Shown piece by piece: positions 47,319-55,366 of a stretch of 64,000 nt of DNA. The notes beneath the pieces were generated by a model. That model made no database searches. It saw only the letters and a list, made by a program, of their open reading frames with translations, and was not told the DNA's origin. This DNA is from Bacteroides fragilis NCTC 9343 (GTDB lineage Bacteria > Bacteroidota > Bacteroidia > Bacteroidales > Bacteroidaceae), in the NCBI RefSeq assembly GCF_000025985.1, contig NC_003228.3, positions 1,984,001 through 2,048,000 on the forward strand. Reading direction: 5' to 3'. The number at the start of each line of letters is the position of its first letter. Position 1 is the first letter of the stretch. The position numbers and the translations under genes were made by a program.

Positions 47319-47326
47319 TATATTTG
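47319..47326 (+). promoter_or_regulatory. Bacteroides -7 box (TATATTTG) for the recombinase and cassette array
   Basis: TATATTTG fits TAnnTTTG exactly and lies 47 bp before the recombinase start. No similar box was seen between the cassettes, so this may be the main promoter for the array. Confidence 0.5.
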
Positions 47327-47373
47327 TAAAATATGGGTAATGAGGGACACGGTCTGTCATTGCCACCCATGCG

Positions 47374-48504
47374 ATGCGTATGAAAGTCTATCAGAGCAAA
47401 CCGAGAATAACGCTTTCACCTGCCATCCGTGACGGGCAGAAATACGTGGAAGTGGAGTTCGACGAGGACGATGCCATCCGGCTGTCGCTGTCGAAAGAGA
47501 AGGGTGTGCGGTTCGAGGGCGACAGAGCCTACCTGCCGGAAGAAGGCTTCGACCTGTCCGGCTTTTTCGACCGCCATGTGGAAACGGCGTATATCAATTA
47601 CTCCGCCCTGAAAAACACCTTGCCCAAGAAAAACGGGAAAACCAGCCCCGCCATCCCGCCCGGCTATGCCGAAACGCTGCGGCAACTGCGGTACAGCGAG
47701 CATACCGTCCGTGCGTACACTGCCTATTTCAGGGAGTTCCAGCAATACTTTGCGGGAAGAAACCTCCGCTACATCCGACCGGAAGAAATCAACGCCTACA
47801 TCGTACACCTGATTGACACACGGGGGATCTCGTCGTGCCAACAGAACTTGCGCATCAACTCGATCAAGTTTTATTTCGAGAAGGTGCTGGGACAGGAACG
47901 GAAATGTTACGAGGTAAAGCGAGCCAAACGGGAACGGACGCTGCCCGACGTGCTGAGCAAGGAGGAGATAAAATCCATCCTTGACGCAACCGGTCCGGAC
48001 ATCCGGCTGTTCTGCATGTTCTCGTTGCTTTACTCCGCCGGGTTGAGAATCAGCGAGCTGCTGGACTTGAAACCTCACGACATCAACGTGAGCCGTTCGC
48101 TGATACGGGTACGGCAGGGCAAAGGGAGGAAAGACCGCTACACGCTGCTGTCGAAGCCCCTTGTCAGGAAGCTGACCGAGTACACCAAGCTGTACAAGCC
48201 GCAGGAATGGCTCTTCGAGCGGTACAAGGGTGAGCCGTTTACGGAGAGCATCGTGTCGAAGAAGCTGAAAGAGGCGGCGAAGGAAGCCGGAATCACCAAG
48301 CGGGTGTACCCCCACCTGTTGCGGCACTCGTTCGCCACGCATCTGATCGAGCAAGGCACGGACTTGAAAATCGTGAAAGAGCTGTTGGGGCACAACCAAC
48401 TGAAAACGACGGAAATGTACGTGCATATAGCCGACACTTTCAAGAGCAGCATCCGCACTCCATTGGATGATATTCTTGAAAGTGATAATGAGATAGTTAA
48501 ATAA
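47374..48504 (+). CDS. Integron-integrase-like tyrosine recombinase of the cassette array
   Basis: 376 residues. An unusual N-terminal extension (about 1-92, beta-rich, YVEVEFDEDDAIRLSL and RFEGDRAYLPEEGF) precedes a SAM-like core-binding domain (about 96-178). The catalytic domain shows Arg225 (SAGLRISELL), Lys250, His314 and Arg317 (PHLLRHSFATHL), His340 (LLGHNQ) and nucleophile Tyr349 (TEMYVHI). GITKRVYPHLLRHSFAT and the ending IRTPLDDI closely resemble the GITK.xTPHTLRHSFAT and VRSPLDAL of integron integrase IntI1, but the IntI-specific extra helix before GITK is absent. The gene has backbone-like GC content whereas the cassettes are AT-rich. It reads into the array in the same direction, the first site lying directly behind its stop. 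It probably recombines the junction sites. Confidence 0.85.
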   Translation: MRMKVYQSKPRITLSPAIRDGQKYVEVEFDEDDAIRLSLSKEKGVRFEGDRAYLPEEGFDLSGFFDRHVETAYINYSALKNTLPKKNGKTSPAIPPGYAETLRQLRYSEHTVRAYTAYFREFQQYFAGRNLRYIRPEEINAYIVHLIDTRGISSCQQNLRINSIKFYFEKVLGQERKCYEVKRAKRERTLPDVLSKEEIKSILDATGPDIRLFCMFSLLYSAGLRISELLDLKPHDINVSRSLIRVRQGKGRKDRYTLLSKPLVRKLTEYTKLYKPQEWLFERYKGEPFTESIVSKKLKEAAKEAGITKRVYPHLLRHSFATHLIEQGTDLKIVKELLGHNQLKTTEMYVHIADTFKSSIRTPLDDILESDNEIVK

Positions 48505-48566
48505 GAAAATAACAGCGAAAACCGCTGATAATTACATGTTAGTCGCTTGAAAAATAAAAAAAGAAA
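48505..48566 (+). repeat. Array head site (attI-like candidate) before cassette C1
   Basis: Directly after the recombinase stop. It contains a small hairpin CAGCG-AAAAC-CGCTG (48513-48527), then GTTAGTCGC, where TTAGTCGC (48539-48546) is the head arm of C1. It lacks the upstream arm and palindromic core of the other junctions. It reads GTTA where later sites read ATTA, so the shared part starts at TTA. Confidence 0.55.
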
Positions 48567-49460
48567 ATGAGTAAGATAATGATATGGGTCGGTCAATTCG
48601 ATTCCGAAGCTGACTTTGAGAAATATATGGATCAATCGGCTTTCCGTCAATGGTGGAAAGATTACGATGAAGACAATAAGGAACTTCGTTGCCAGTTCTG
48701 TAAGGAGCTTGGTGTAATGAGCTATGATGAGGATTTTCTTATTATGAAATTCACATCTGACGGCTTGGCAGGATTACTCAACCTTATTCCTGCTGATACC
48801 CAAAAGATAAGTCTGTCGATGGCTGATAAAAATATTACAATGGCAAATGCTGTTATCTGCTATAATTGTCGTGAGGGTATATCTCCTAAAAAGGCAGAGA
48901 ATACCACAACCATGACTTATCTTGGTACGTTTGAGTTTGAACTGTCGCCTGAAGGAATGCAAGGGTCTAATGCTGGATTAGAATATATGATTTGGATTGG
49001 CACAACCGCTAAAAGTCGGGAAGAATTTATGGAGTATTTCAATCAAGATGAGTACATGAAAGAAATACGAGATTACGAAGAAGGTCGTACAAAGAAACGT
49101 CCCAATCCGGAACATCGCTGTCAGTTCTGTAAAGACGTTAATATAAAGTATTACTATCCAGAATTTCTAACTGTGGAAATTAAGGATGAACCCGAAAATC
49201 CTTTTAATCTTGTTAGAATGATGATTGATAACAAACTTGTCCTTGACTGGTATATTGAATCCGATATTGATGAATACCACATAAAGCCATCAAATTGTAT
49301 TGTGTGCTATATACCCAATGGTTTCAAGGACAACAAAAGGAATCAGAAAATCTTTATTAAGAAGAAAAATTATGATTCATATGAAACACCTAAAAAATTT
49401 GTGGATGAATTAGACAGTTACAACGGTATTCAATATTTGGAAACTTATATTGCAGAATAA
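48567..49460 (+). CDS. Cassette C1: double Imm22 (DUF4284) immunity protein
   Basis: 297 residues made of two Imm22-like units, each starting with a strand-helix motif (IMIWVGQFDSEADFEKYM at about 4-21, YMIWIGTTAKSREEFMEYF at about 136-154). Each unit has RCQFCKE/D followed by a second Cys pair (ICYNCREG; CIVCYIPNG), so four cysteines per unit could bind metal. Imm22 proteins neutralise toxins of polymorphic or T6SS systems; the target is unknown. Head arm TTAGTCGCTT and tail arm AAGCGACTAA flank the gene. The first ~50 residues are nearly identical to C6, after which the two diverge. Confidence 0.72.
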   Translation: MSKIMIWVGQFDSEADFEKYMDQSAFRQWWKDYDEDNKELRCQFCKELGVMSYDEDFLIMKFTSDGLAGLLNLIPADTQKISLSMADKNITMANAVICYNCREGISPKKAENTTTMTYLGTFEFELSPEGMQGSNAGLEYMIWIGTTAKSREEFMEYFNQDEYMKEIRDYEEGRTKKRPNPEHRCQFCKDVNIKYYYPEFLTVEIKDEPENPFNLVRMMIDNKLVLDWYIESDIDEYHIKPSNCIVCYIPNGFKDNKRNQKIFIKKKNYDSYETPKKFVDELDSYNGIQYLETYIAE

Positions 49461-49461
49461 A

Positions 49462-49520
49462 GCGACTAACAAACGGATAAATTTCCCTTAAAGGTCGATT
49501 ATCCACTGGACATTAGCAAC
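49462..49520 (+). repeat. attC-like junction site J1 (C1/C2)
   Basis: Tail arm GCGACTAA belongs to C1 and head arm TTAGCAAC to C2; they do not match each other. Core arms GGATAAAT and GATTATCC pair with one extra A in the 5' arm. Confidence 0.8.
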
Positions 49521-49536
49521 TAGGAATAAAATCAAT

Positions 49537-49968
49537 ATGGAAGTAATAGAAAGTAAATGGTATAAAAAGGATGGTGCAAGTTCTGCGTCTATTGATGACG
49601 TAGAAAAGCTTCTAAATACCACCTTGCCAAAACAGTACAAAAGTTTTTTGTTATGGAGTAATGGTGGTGAGGGCAAATTAGGAGATAACTACATCTATAT
49701 ATGGGCTATAGAAGATGTTATTGCTTACAATCATGACTATGGAATACAAAAATATCTTCAAAAAGAGTATTGGGCATTTGGTATGGATGGTGATATTGGG
49801 TATATTCTTCACTTGTCTGACAATAGTATATATAGAGTAGATTTGGGAGATTTAGATATAACTTCTATTAAGTATATAGCACCTTCTTTTGATGACTTTT
49901 TAGGTAAGGCTATTTATCTTAACTTCAATAAATTACAGAATGTTGCTAACAATAACCTAACCACATAA
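49537..49968 (+). CDS. Cassette C2: SUKH (SMI1/KNR4) immunity protein
   Basis: 143 residues, a single SUKH domain: ASIDDVEKLLNTTLPKQYKSFLLWSNGGEG, YIYIWAIEDVIAYNHDYG, then the MDGDIGYILHLSDNSIYRVDLGDL strand pair and a final PSFDDFLGKAI helix. SUKH proteins are the commonest immunity fold of bacterial polymorphic toxins, covering many nuclease and deaminase toxins. The last nine codons (VANNNLTT and stop) lie inside the following junction site. Head arm TTAGCAAC and tail arm GTTGCTAA flank it. Confidence 0.8.
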   Translation: MEVIESKWYKKDGASSASIDDVEKLLNTTLPKQYKSFLLWSNGGEGKLGDNYIYIWAIEDVIAYNHDYGIQKYLQKEYWAFGMDGDIGYILHLSDNSIYRVDLGDLDITSIKYIAPSFDDFLGKAIYLNFNKLQNVANNNLTT

Positions 49969-49997
49969 AGCGGTTAGCTACAACCCATTACTAACGC
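49942..49997 (+). repeat. attC-like junction site J2 (C2/C3)
   Basis: Overlaps the last 27 bp of C2. Tail arm GTTGCTAA (C2), head arm TTACTAACGC (C3). Core CTAACC pairs with GGTTAG; the core sequence is unlike that of J1. Confidence 0.75.
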
Positions 49998-50012
49998 ATA
50001 AAATAAAGAAAG

Positions 50013-50894
50013 ATGAAATATTATACTGTAAAAAATAGAATAATGCCTTGGGGAAGTTATGGAGAAATGCTGTGGCAAGGTATTTACTGTTATGATAAAG
50101 ATACAAACTCCCACATGATTTTTAGAACCGGAGCGTTTTGCCCTTCTATCTACCGCTCTCAATATAACAGAGAAAGTCCTGTGTTAATTGTCAAGGAGGA
50201 TGTTTTACAGTATATTATAGAATCAAATCTTACAGGCTTTGTCCTTCAACCGGTAAACAAGGAAAAGATTGTAAAATTGGATTGGGAGAACTGGGATTTA
50301 CAATCACCGGAGCCTTTGATATATCCGTCTGGAAGTATGGATGCGGAAGAATATATTACACGGCGCAAACATAACGAAACGGTAGCGGAGCAAATAGGGA
50401 ATTTATTTGCGTTGATACCTCAAAAGGACGGACTGCTTTATTGCGAGCAAGAACGTGGTTCTGCCAAGTTAGTAGAACAAAGCCTTTCAGGATTGGATAT
50501 TTTCATTGATAGGATTTTTTGCGACTTTTGCTCTGAAATTTATGTCAGTGAAAAGGCTAAAGACGTTTTATCTAAATATTATTCTGATCTGCTTATTTTC
50601 CAAGAAGTCCCAATATTTGTTGCAGATGAAAATCTCTTGCTTCAATTAGAACAGACGGCTAAACGTAAAGAATATCAGAAGCAACGAGAAGCGGAAATGA
50701 CAAAAAACGATTGGCAAAGGTGGTTTCGTTTGAAAGATGATGCGAGAAAGTTAATAGAAGGACTTTCCCTGCTGAAAACAGAATCCGCTAAATCCAAACG
50801 AAAATTGAATATCAATGATAAACTAAATTCTGCCAATGAAATATATCCTTTGGAATATGAAAGTTGGATGCAAGAGTATTGGAATAAAAAATAA
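50013..50894 (+). CDS. Cassette C3: probable immunity protein, Imm11/Imm43-like
   Basis: 293 residues. The opening MKYYTVKNRIM, the segment MIFRTGAFCPSIYRSQYNRESPVLIVKEDVLQYIIESNLTGFVLQPVNKEKIVKLDWENWD, and a second half of similar build recall the Imm11/Imm43 groups of immunity proteins, in which a two-part chain ends in a charged helix. The match is by eye and could be wrong. A C-terminal basic helical region (KRKEYQKQREAEMTKNDWQRWFRLKDD) is notable. Head arm TTACTAACGC and tail arm GCGTTAGTAA are perfectly complementary over 10 bp. Confidence 0.5.
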   Translation: MKYYTVKNRIMPWGSYGEMLWQGIYCYDKDTNSHMIFRTGAFCPSIYRSQYNRESPVLIVKEDVLQYIIESNLTGFVLQPVNKEKIVKLDWENWDLQSPEPLIYPSGSMDAEEYITRRKHNETVAEQIGNLFALIPQKDGLLYCEQERGSAKLVEQSLSGLDIFIDRIFCDFCSEIYVSEKAKDVLSKYYSDLLIFQEVPIFVADENLLLQLEQTAKRKEYQKQREAEMTKNDWQRWFRLKDDARKLIEGLSLLKTESAKSKRKLNINDKLNSANEIYPLEYESWMQEYWNKK

Positions 50895-50895
50895 A

Positions 50896-50954
50896 GCGTT
50901 AGTAACAAACAGCAAACCGACCGAATAAGCGGAACGCTGCAAACCATTAGCAAC
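50896..50954 (+). repeat. attC-like junction site J3 (C3/C4)
   Basis: Tail arm GCGTTAGTAA (C3), head arm TTAGCAAC (C4). Core class A: outer CAGC/GCTG, inner CCG-A-C... against AAGCGG with an unpaired A. Confidence 0.8.
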
Positions 50955-50973
50955 TTTACAAACTAAAAAGAAT

Positions 50974-51315
50974 ATGAGTGACCAAATAATTTTTGATGTT
51001 GACGGACTTATAGAAGCTCAAATCCGTCAGAGAGATAAAGACTACGCGAAAGTCTGTTGTCAGAACTTATTAAACTACGCATACGGAAAGGGGCTTTTGT
51101 GTGATAATCCATGTGATAATGAAGGAAACCTAATCATGCCTTCAATTATCAAGGAAAGTTCTTTAACAGAAATTGGTAAACATATTTTTGTTGAATTGCT
51201 ATTTAAGTGGTTTGCATACACAGATAATGAAAGTGGAAAAATTGACAGAAAAAATAACATCAAAATGTTAGAGAAGTATTACAATCAACTTTTACAAAAG
51301 ATTGATAGAAAATAG
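50974..51315 (+). CDS. Cassette C4: small hypothetical (putative immunity) protein
   Basis: 113 residues, mostly helical by composition (DGLIEAQIRQRDKDYAKVCCQNLLNYAYGKGLL, then TEIGKHIFVELLFKWFAYTDNES, ending KMLEKYYNQLLQKIDRK). No signal peptide or membrane segment. I do not recognise the family. Its place between immunity genes, with matching arms TTAGCAAC and GTTGCTAA, suggests it also neutralises a toxin; that is inference from position. Confidence 0.55.
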   Translation: MSDQIIFDVDGLIEAQIRQRDKDYAKVCCQNLLNYAYGKGLLCDNPCDNEGNLIMPSIIKESSLTEIGKHIFVELLFKWFAYTDNESGKIDRKNNIKMLEKYYNQLLQKIDRK

Positions 51316-51373
51316 GTTGCTAACAAACAGATGAAACATTGAAGGCGGTTTATCTGCCGGACATTATCTGCCC
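51316..51373 (+). repeat. attC-like junction site J4 (C4/C5)
   Basis: Tail arm GTTGCTAA (C4), head arm TTATCTGCCC (C5). Core CAGAT-G-AAAC pairs with GTTTATCTG, leaving one unpaired G in the 5' arm. Confidence 0.8.
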
Positions 51374-51382
51374 ATAAAAAGA

Positions 51383-52378
51383 ATGAATATGAAAATAGAA
51401 TTAGAAAATTGCCAAAAAAGTCTTACTCTCAAAGATTTTGAAGAAATAGAGAGCAAATTGGGTTATGCCTTGCCGGAAAGACTGAAAGAGTTCTATTTAC
51501 AATATAATGGAGGTTCTACGAAACAGACCGCAAGCATAAATAAATATCAAGAGGTGGAAATTGAAGATTTCTTCCCATTCAAATATAACAAGGATTTTAA
51601 GAATGACCCCAGATATACGGCAGAAGGCGAAACATTAGAGTTAAGAAAAGCAGGAGCTATATCTGATAGCATTCTTATTTTTGCTATGGAATCTACCGAT
51701 GAAGGTCGGATTACCATAGACTTGGTTAATGGAAAGATCTATCTTTACCCTATTGTGGGGATGCAAGATGTAATCTTCAATTTTGAAGAGCCACGACTTG
51801 TTGCAAATTCAATAGATGATTTCTTTGACAATCTCGTTGTTTTGGACGGGCACAAAGCAATTCCAGCAATAGAAGAAATCGAAGAGGGACAAACGGAAAC
51901 AGCAGGTGTAATGCCTGAACTTTCGGACTGTTCGGCTTCGCTAACAAAAGAAGATATAAAGAATTTTGAGGTTGAGTTGAATGTAAAAATTCCGGCAGGC
52001 ATGAAGAACTTTTACCTCAAGTTCAACGGTGGTATGCCATCACCATATTGTTATCAACCGCAGGACGAGGATTTGGATCGGGTGGAGATAAATGCGTTCT
52101 TTCCGATAAAGGAACGCACCAATGCTTTTGAAACAATTGAAGTCATAGCCAAAGGTATATGGAGTAGGAATTTAATGCCATGCAACCTGTTGCCTTTTGC
52201 TATGGATTCGGGTGGAAACTATTATGCGTTGAACTTGAAGAATAAAAAGATTTACTATTACTTGACTGACGAGTGGGACGAAAACGCTTCAAGAGAATAC
52301 AACTTTGAAACAAATACTCGTTACATCGCCCAGTCATTCAATTACTTTATAAATCATTTCATCGAAGAAGAGGAATAA
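51383..52378 (+). CDS. Cassette C5: tandem SUKH (SMI1/KNR4) immunity protein
   Basis: 331 residues with two SUKH domains. The first (about 12-150) has LTLKDFEEIESKLGYALPERLKEFYLQYNGGS; the second (about 185-325) has LTKEDIKNFEVELNVKIPAGMKNFYLKFNGGMPSPYC and FAMDSGGNYYALNLKNKKIYYY. Proteins with two SUKH units may counter two toxins or bind a dimer. It is a paralogue of C10: the second domains are nearly identical, the first diverge in their middle. Head arm TTATCTGCCC and tail arm GGGCAGATAA match over 10 bp and are shared with C10. An ATG 6 bp later is an alternative start. Confidence 0.8.
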   Translation: MNMKIELENCQKSLTLKDFEEIESKLGYALPERLKEFYLQYNGGSTKQTASINKYQEVEIEDFFPFKYNKDFKNDPRYTAEGETLELRKAGAISDSILIFAMESTDEGRITIDLVNGKIYLYPIVGMQDVIFNFEEPRLVANSIDDFFDNLVVLDGHKAIPAIEEIEEGQTETAGVMPELSDCSASLTKEDIKNFEVELNVKIPAGMKNFYLKFNGGMPSPYCYQPQDEDLDRVEINAFFPIKERTNAFETIEVIAKGIWSRNLMPCNLLPFAMDSGGNYYALNLKNKKIYYYLTDEWDENASREYNFETNTRYIAQSFNYFINHFIEEEE

Positions 52379-52379
52379 A

Positions 52380-52441
52380 GCGGGCAGATAACAAGCGGAT
52401 CAATCTCCTTTAATGAGGATTATCCACCGAACATTAGTCGC
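52380..52441 (+). repeat. attC-like junction site J5 (C5/C6)
   Basis: Tail arm GGGCAGATAA (C5), head arm TTAGTCGC (C6). Core GGAT-C-AATC pairs with GATTATCC, one unpaired C. Confidence 0.8.
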
Positions 52442-52461
52442 TTGAAAAATAAAAAAAGAAA

Positions 52462-53367
52462 ATGAGCAAGATAATGATATGGGTCGGTCAATTCGATTCC
52501 GAAGCTGACTTTGAGAAATATATGGATCAATCGGCTTTCCGTCAATGGTGGAAAGAATACGATGAAGACAATAAGGAACTTCGTTGCCAGTTCTGTAAAG
52601 AGCTTGGTGTAATGGACTATGACGAAGATTCTCTTATTATGAAATATTCTTCTGAAGGACTTGAGAATCTGTTGAATGTTATTCCGGCAGACACAGATAA
52701 AATCAAGGAAATACTAAGAGCGAAAAAAATAACTGTCGCAAATGCGGCAATCATGTATAATAGCCATGAGGGTATATCATTGCAGAAAGCGACGAATACC
52801 GTATCGGTATCCTTCTTGGGCTCTTTTATTTTTGAACTTAATCCGACTGGTACAACAGCCTCGACTGCCGGTTTGAAATATATGACATGGATTGGGCATA
52901 CCGATAAAAATGAAACCGAATTTATGGAGTATTTTAATCAAGAGCAATACCTCAAGGAGTTGGAAGCGTATGAATCCGGTCAGAGCAAAAAGCGTCCCAA
53001 TCCCGAACATCGTTGTCAGTTCTGTAAAGACTTAGGTATAAAATTCTATTATCCAGAGTTTTTAAGAATTAAAATTGACAAAACATGTACAATGAATTCT
53101 GTTCAATTAATTCAATCAGTTATAATAGACAATAATGTACTTGATTGTTGGGTTGAAAAATCATTAAATAGAAATGGCCTTAATAATGCCTCAAATAATT
53201 GTACTTTCTGCTATATCCCGAATGGTTTTAGAGATAAAAAGAAAAACCAAAAAGTTTTTATTCTTAAAGAAAACATGAAAGGTCATCTTGGCATACCTAA
53301 AAAATATGTTGAAGAGATTGCGGACTATAATGGTCTTCGTTACTTATCAACATTTGAATGGGAATAA
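52462..53367 (+). CDS. Cassette C6: double Imm22 (DUF4284) immunity protein
   Basis: 301 residues, a paralogue of C1 with the same two-unit layout (IMIWVGQFDSEADFEKYM; YMTWIGHTDKNETEFMEYF). The leader and the first ~50 codons are almost identical to C1; from there the protein diverges, most strongly in the later part of unit 2. The second Cys pair of unit 1 is lost (AAIMYNSHEG where C1 has ICYNCREG), while unit 2 keeps CTFCYIPNG. This fits altered specificity or loss of metal binding in one unit. Head and tail arms TTAGTCGCTT and AAGCGACTAA are the same as for C1. Confidence 0.72.
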   Translation: MSKIMIWVGQFDSEADFEKYMDQSAFRQWWKEYDEDNKELRCQFCKELGVMDYDEDSLIMKYSSEGLENLLNVIPADTDKIKEILRAKKITVANAAIMYNSHEGISLQKATNTVSVSFLGSFIFELNPTGTTASTAGLKYMTWIGHTDKNETEFMEYFNQEQYLKELEAYESGQSKKRPNPEHRCQFCKDLGIKFYYPEFLRIKIDKTCTMNSVQLIQSVIIDNNVLDCWVEKSLNRNGLNNASNNCTFCYIPNGFRDKKKNQKVFILKENMKGHLGIPKKYVEEIADYNGLRYLSTFEWE

Positions 53368-53424
53368 GCGACTAACAAACAGCAAACCGACTAAAAAGCG
53401 GAACGCTGCCAAACATTAGTTGCG
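53368..53424 (+). repeat. attC-like junction site J6 (C6/C7)
   Basis: Tail arm GCGACTAA (C6), head arm TTAGTTGC (C7). Class A core with CAGC/GCTG and AAGCGG. Confidence 0.8.
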
Positions 53425-53442
53425 GTCAAAAACGAAATAAAA

Positions 53443-54138
53443 ATGAATGTAATATCAGAAAAAGAATATTCGTTTTCAAATGCGCTTTTTTGGAACGTAA
53501 TGTTACATCATCATATTCGAGCCTTTGATGAAGAAAGGGATGCGAATTTTGATGAAGTATGGGATGAAGAACTTGTACCAACATTGTTGGATGAAAAGAA
53601 GTACAAGAAATATTGGTGTTGGCTATCTCAAATTGATTTGAAAACATCCGAAAATCAAGGTGAAATAGAAATCCCAAGAACTCTAACACTTCCTATCGGC
53701 AGCGATATTGTATTGACAATAGAATTTCATCCTTGCTGTACATATTATTTTTTGAATGACACTTTAATCGGGGAAGTTAGTGGCAACTTTCACTTGAAGT
53801 ATCTCACATATTCGGAATTAATGAGGATTACAAAAGAGAAATATGGAGATGTACTGTTTCATTTACTCTTACCTTTGTCTGCAATCAAAGAAAAGGAAAA
53901 AGATACAGCACTTTTTGAGATTGTCCAACGATTGCAACAAATTCCCTTATTCAAGGAACATTCCGAATATATAGGTAAATGTATCTTGAACGGATTATTA
54001 GTATCCAACTCTGACATACAGGAAAATTCCAAGATAGGAACGATATGTACAAGTAATCATTCGTATAGAAATGCTTTGATATATGATGATGAAAAGCAGG
54101 AAATAAAGGAGCTAAATATTCTTTTGTCAAAGTTATAA
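53443..54138 (+). CDS. Cassette C7: hypothetical (putative immunity) protein
   Basis: 231 residues, cytoplasmic by sequence. The N-terminus has an acidic helical segment (HHHIRAFDEERDANFDEVWDEELVPTLLDEKKYKKYW), the centre is strand-rich (IVLTIEFHPCCTYYFLND), and the C-terminal half is helical with an ordered repeat-like stretch. The acidic character would suit binding a basic toxin. I do not recognise the family with confidence. Arms TTAGTTGC and GCAACTAA flank it as for other cassettes. Confidence 0.55.
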   Translation: MNVISEKEYSFSNALFWNVMLHHHIRAFDEERDANFDEVWDEELVPTLLDEKKYKKYWCWLSQIDLKTSENQGEIEIPRTLTLPIGSDIVLTIEFHPCCTYYFLNDTLIGEVSGNFHLKYLTYSELMRITKEKYGDVLFHLLLPLSAIKEKEKDTALFEIVQRLQQIPLFKEHSEYIGKCILNGLLVSNSDIQENSKIGTICTSNHSYRNALIYDDEKQEIKELNILLSKL

Positions 54139-54140
54139 AT

Positions 54141-54201
54141 TTGCAACTAACACGTGAATAAATCTCCCCGAATGGTCGATTATTCACCGAACATTAATCG
54201 C
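54141..54201 (+). repeat. attC-like junction site J7 (C7/C8)
   Basis: Tail arm GCAACTAA (C7), head arm TTAATCG (C8). Core GTGAAT-A-AATC pairs with GATTATTCAC, one unpaired A; a 9-bp stem. Confidence 0.82.
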
Positions 54202-54212
54202 TGAGAAAAAAT

Positions 54213-54677
54213 ATGAATAATTGGATTGCAACAGAAGGAAGCCCATTTGTCATTGTTGAGCAACAATATGCCCATCAATGGAACGGTCAAGAAGACTACA
54301 ATGCTATATGTAGCGTAACAGATTACTTGGGGAAAATCTATATAGACAATCATGTCCTATTGGTAATGGGAGATGAACCGATGGCTACACGCATAGTAAA
54401 TAAAGATGAAGCAATCTTAATAATTCGTTGGAAGTATGCTCCCGATTATCTAACGGTGGAAAAACTTCTGGAGAATGATATAGTAACTGGAGCAGAACCG
54501 ATAGAAGAAGTTGAAGTAAAATGGGATTCTACTGAATTAGTCCTATTTGATTCTTTGTCTCCCTATTGTGAAGCATCGGTTAAAGTGTTTTTATCACTAC
54601 AAAAAACATCTTGTATAATAAAAACTTATCATTACCAAAAAGACGAAGTATCTTTAATAATACATTCAATCCAATAA
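54213..54677 (+). CDS. Cassette C8: Imm21-family immunity protein
   Basis: 154 residues. The Imm21 pattern is clear: WIATEGSPFVIVEQQYAHQWNG, then DYNAICSVTDYLGKI, a VLLVMGDEPMATRIV strand-turn motif, IIRWKYA, and a C-terminal VKWDSTELVLFDSL hydrophobic strand pair. Imm21 proteins are found beside polymorphic toxin genes; here no toxin is present, so the role would be defence against a neighbour. Arms TTAATCG and CGATTAA flank it. Confidence 0.7.
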   Translation: MNNWIATEGSPFVIVEQQYAHQWNGQEDYNAICSVTDYLGKIYIDNHVLLVMGDEPMATRIVNKDEAILIIRWKYAPDYLTVEKLLENDIVTGAEPIEEVEVKWDSTELVLFDSLSPYCEASVKVFLSLQKTSCIIKTYHYQKDEVSLIIHSIQ

Positions 54678-54680
54678 AGA

Positions 54681-54741
54681 CGATTAACATGCGGCTAAAC
54701 CTCCCCAGAAAAAGGTCGGTTAGCCACCAAACATTACCGAT
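54681..54741 (+). repeat. attC-like junction site J8 (C8/C9)
   Basis: Tail arm CGATTAA (C8), head arm TTACCGAT (C9). Core GGCT-A-AACC pairs with GGTTAGCC, one unpaired A; the core bases differ from J5/J7 yet pairing is kept. Confidence 0.82.
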
Positions 54742-54754
54742 TAACAATGACAAT

Positions 54755-55366
54755 ATGAAATGGTATAAAATATACTTGAATGGAGAAAATCGAATATGGA
54801 AGAAATGTATTACATATTCGTGGGAGTTTATATATGAAGATAAAGAAATTAATTTTCAAAGAATTATAGATTCATCTTCATCGGAAAGGTATCAAATAAA
54901 AGCTCTTATCAAAGGTAAGGGGCTAATCGCTAAAAGTATATCTGGATTTGGGCAAATAAGAATGCCAGAATTTGCTGAAGTCAGCCATTTGTTTCTTGTC
55001 AGAGAAGATATATTGAATATAAACGAATTGTCCTCCATAAAAGGAATTTCTTTAAAAAGGGTTTCAGTACATGGAGATTTCCCACTTGATTATATGGCAA
55101 TTATTTTTAATGAAGTAATTGATTGTGTTGACAATATTCATTCCAAACGAGAAGAATTTGAATGCATGAGTACACTTGTGTTAGATATGTCTAAAATACC
55201 TTCATCTGTAGATGGGTTCTTTTTAAAAGGGTGGAATAAATACGGTTTTTATAAAAACATTGTCAATGAAAATATGAAAATGCAATTACTTCATTTGTAT
55301 AAGGCAAATGAGTTTTTAAAATTTAAAGAAATAGAAATAAATGGCACATCGGTAACAAATGGATAA
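54755..55366 (+). CDS. Cassette C9: hypothetical (putative immunity) protein
   Basis: 203 residues from the ATG at 54755, which follows the head arm with the usual spacing; a longer frame from 54611 would start inside C8 and read through the junction. The sequence has a strand-rich N-terminus (MKWYKIYLNGENRIWKKCITYSW), a hydrophobic centre (LFLVREDILNI, LDYMAIIFNEVIDCVDNIHS) and a basic, helical end. The family is not recognised. The last six codons (SVTNG and stop) lie inside the following site. Arms TTACCGAT and ATCGGTAA match over 8 bp. Confidence 0.55.
   Translation: MKWYKIYLNGENRIWKKCITYSWEFIYEDKEINFQRIIDSSSSERYQIKALIKGKGLIAKSISGFGQIRMPEFAEVSHLFLVREDILNINELSSIKGISLKRVSVHGDFPLDYMAIIFNEVIDCVDNIHSKREEFECMSTLVLDMSKIPSSVDGFFLKGWNKYGFYKNIVNENMKMQLLHLYKANEFLKFKEIEINGTSVTNG

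Noticed and set aside
47374..48504. Recombinase as the integrase of the whole element
   Set aside because: It lies about 15 kb inside the element and directly heads the cassette array. Element integrases normally lie at an end; a separate one is expected to the right of the window.
54611..54754. Upstream extension of cassette C9
   Set aside because: It would start within C8 and read through the junction site; all other cassettes start a few bases after the head arm.
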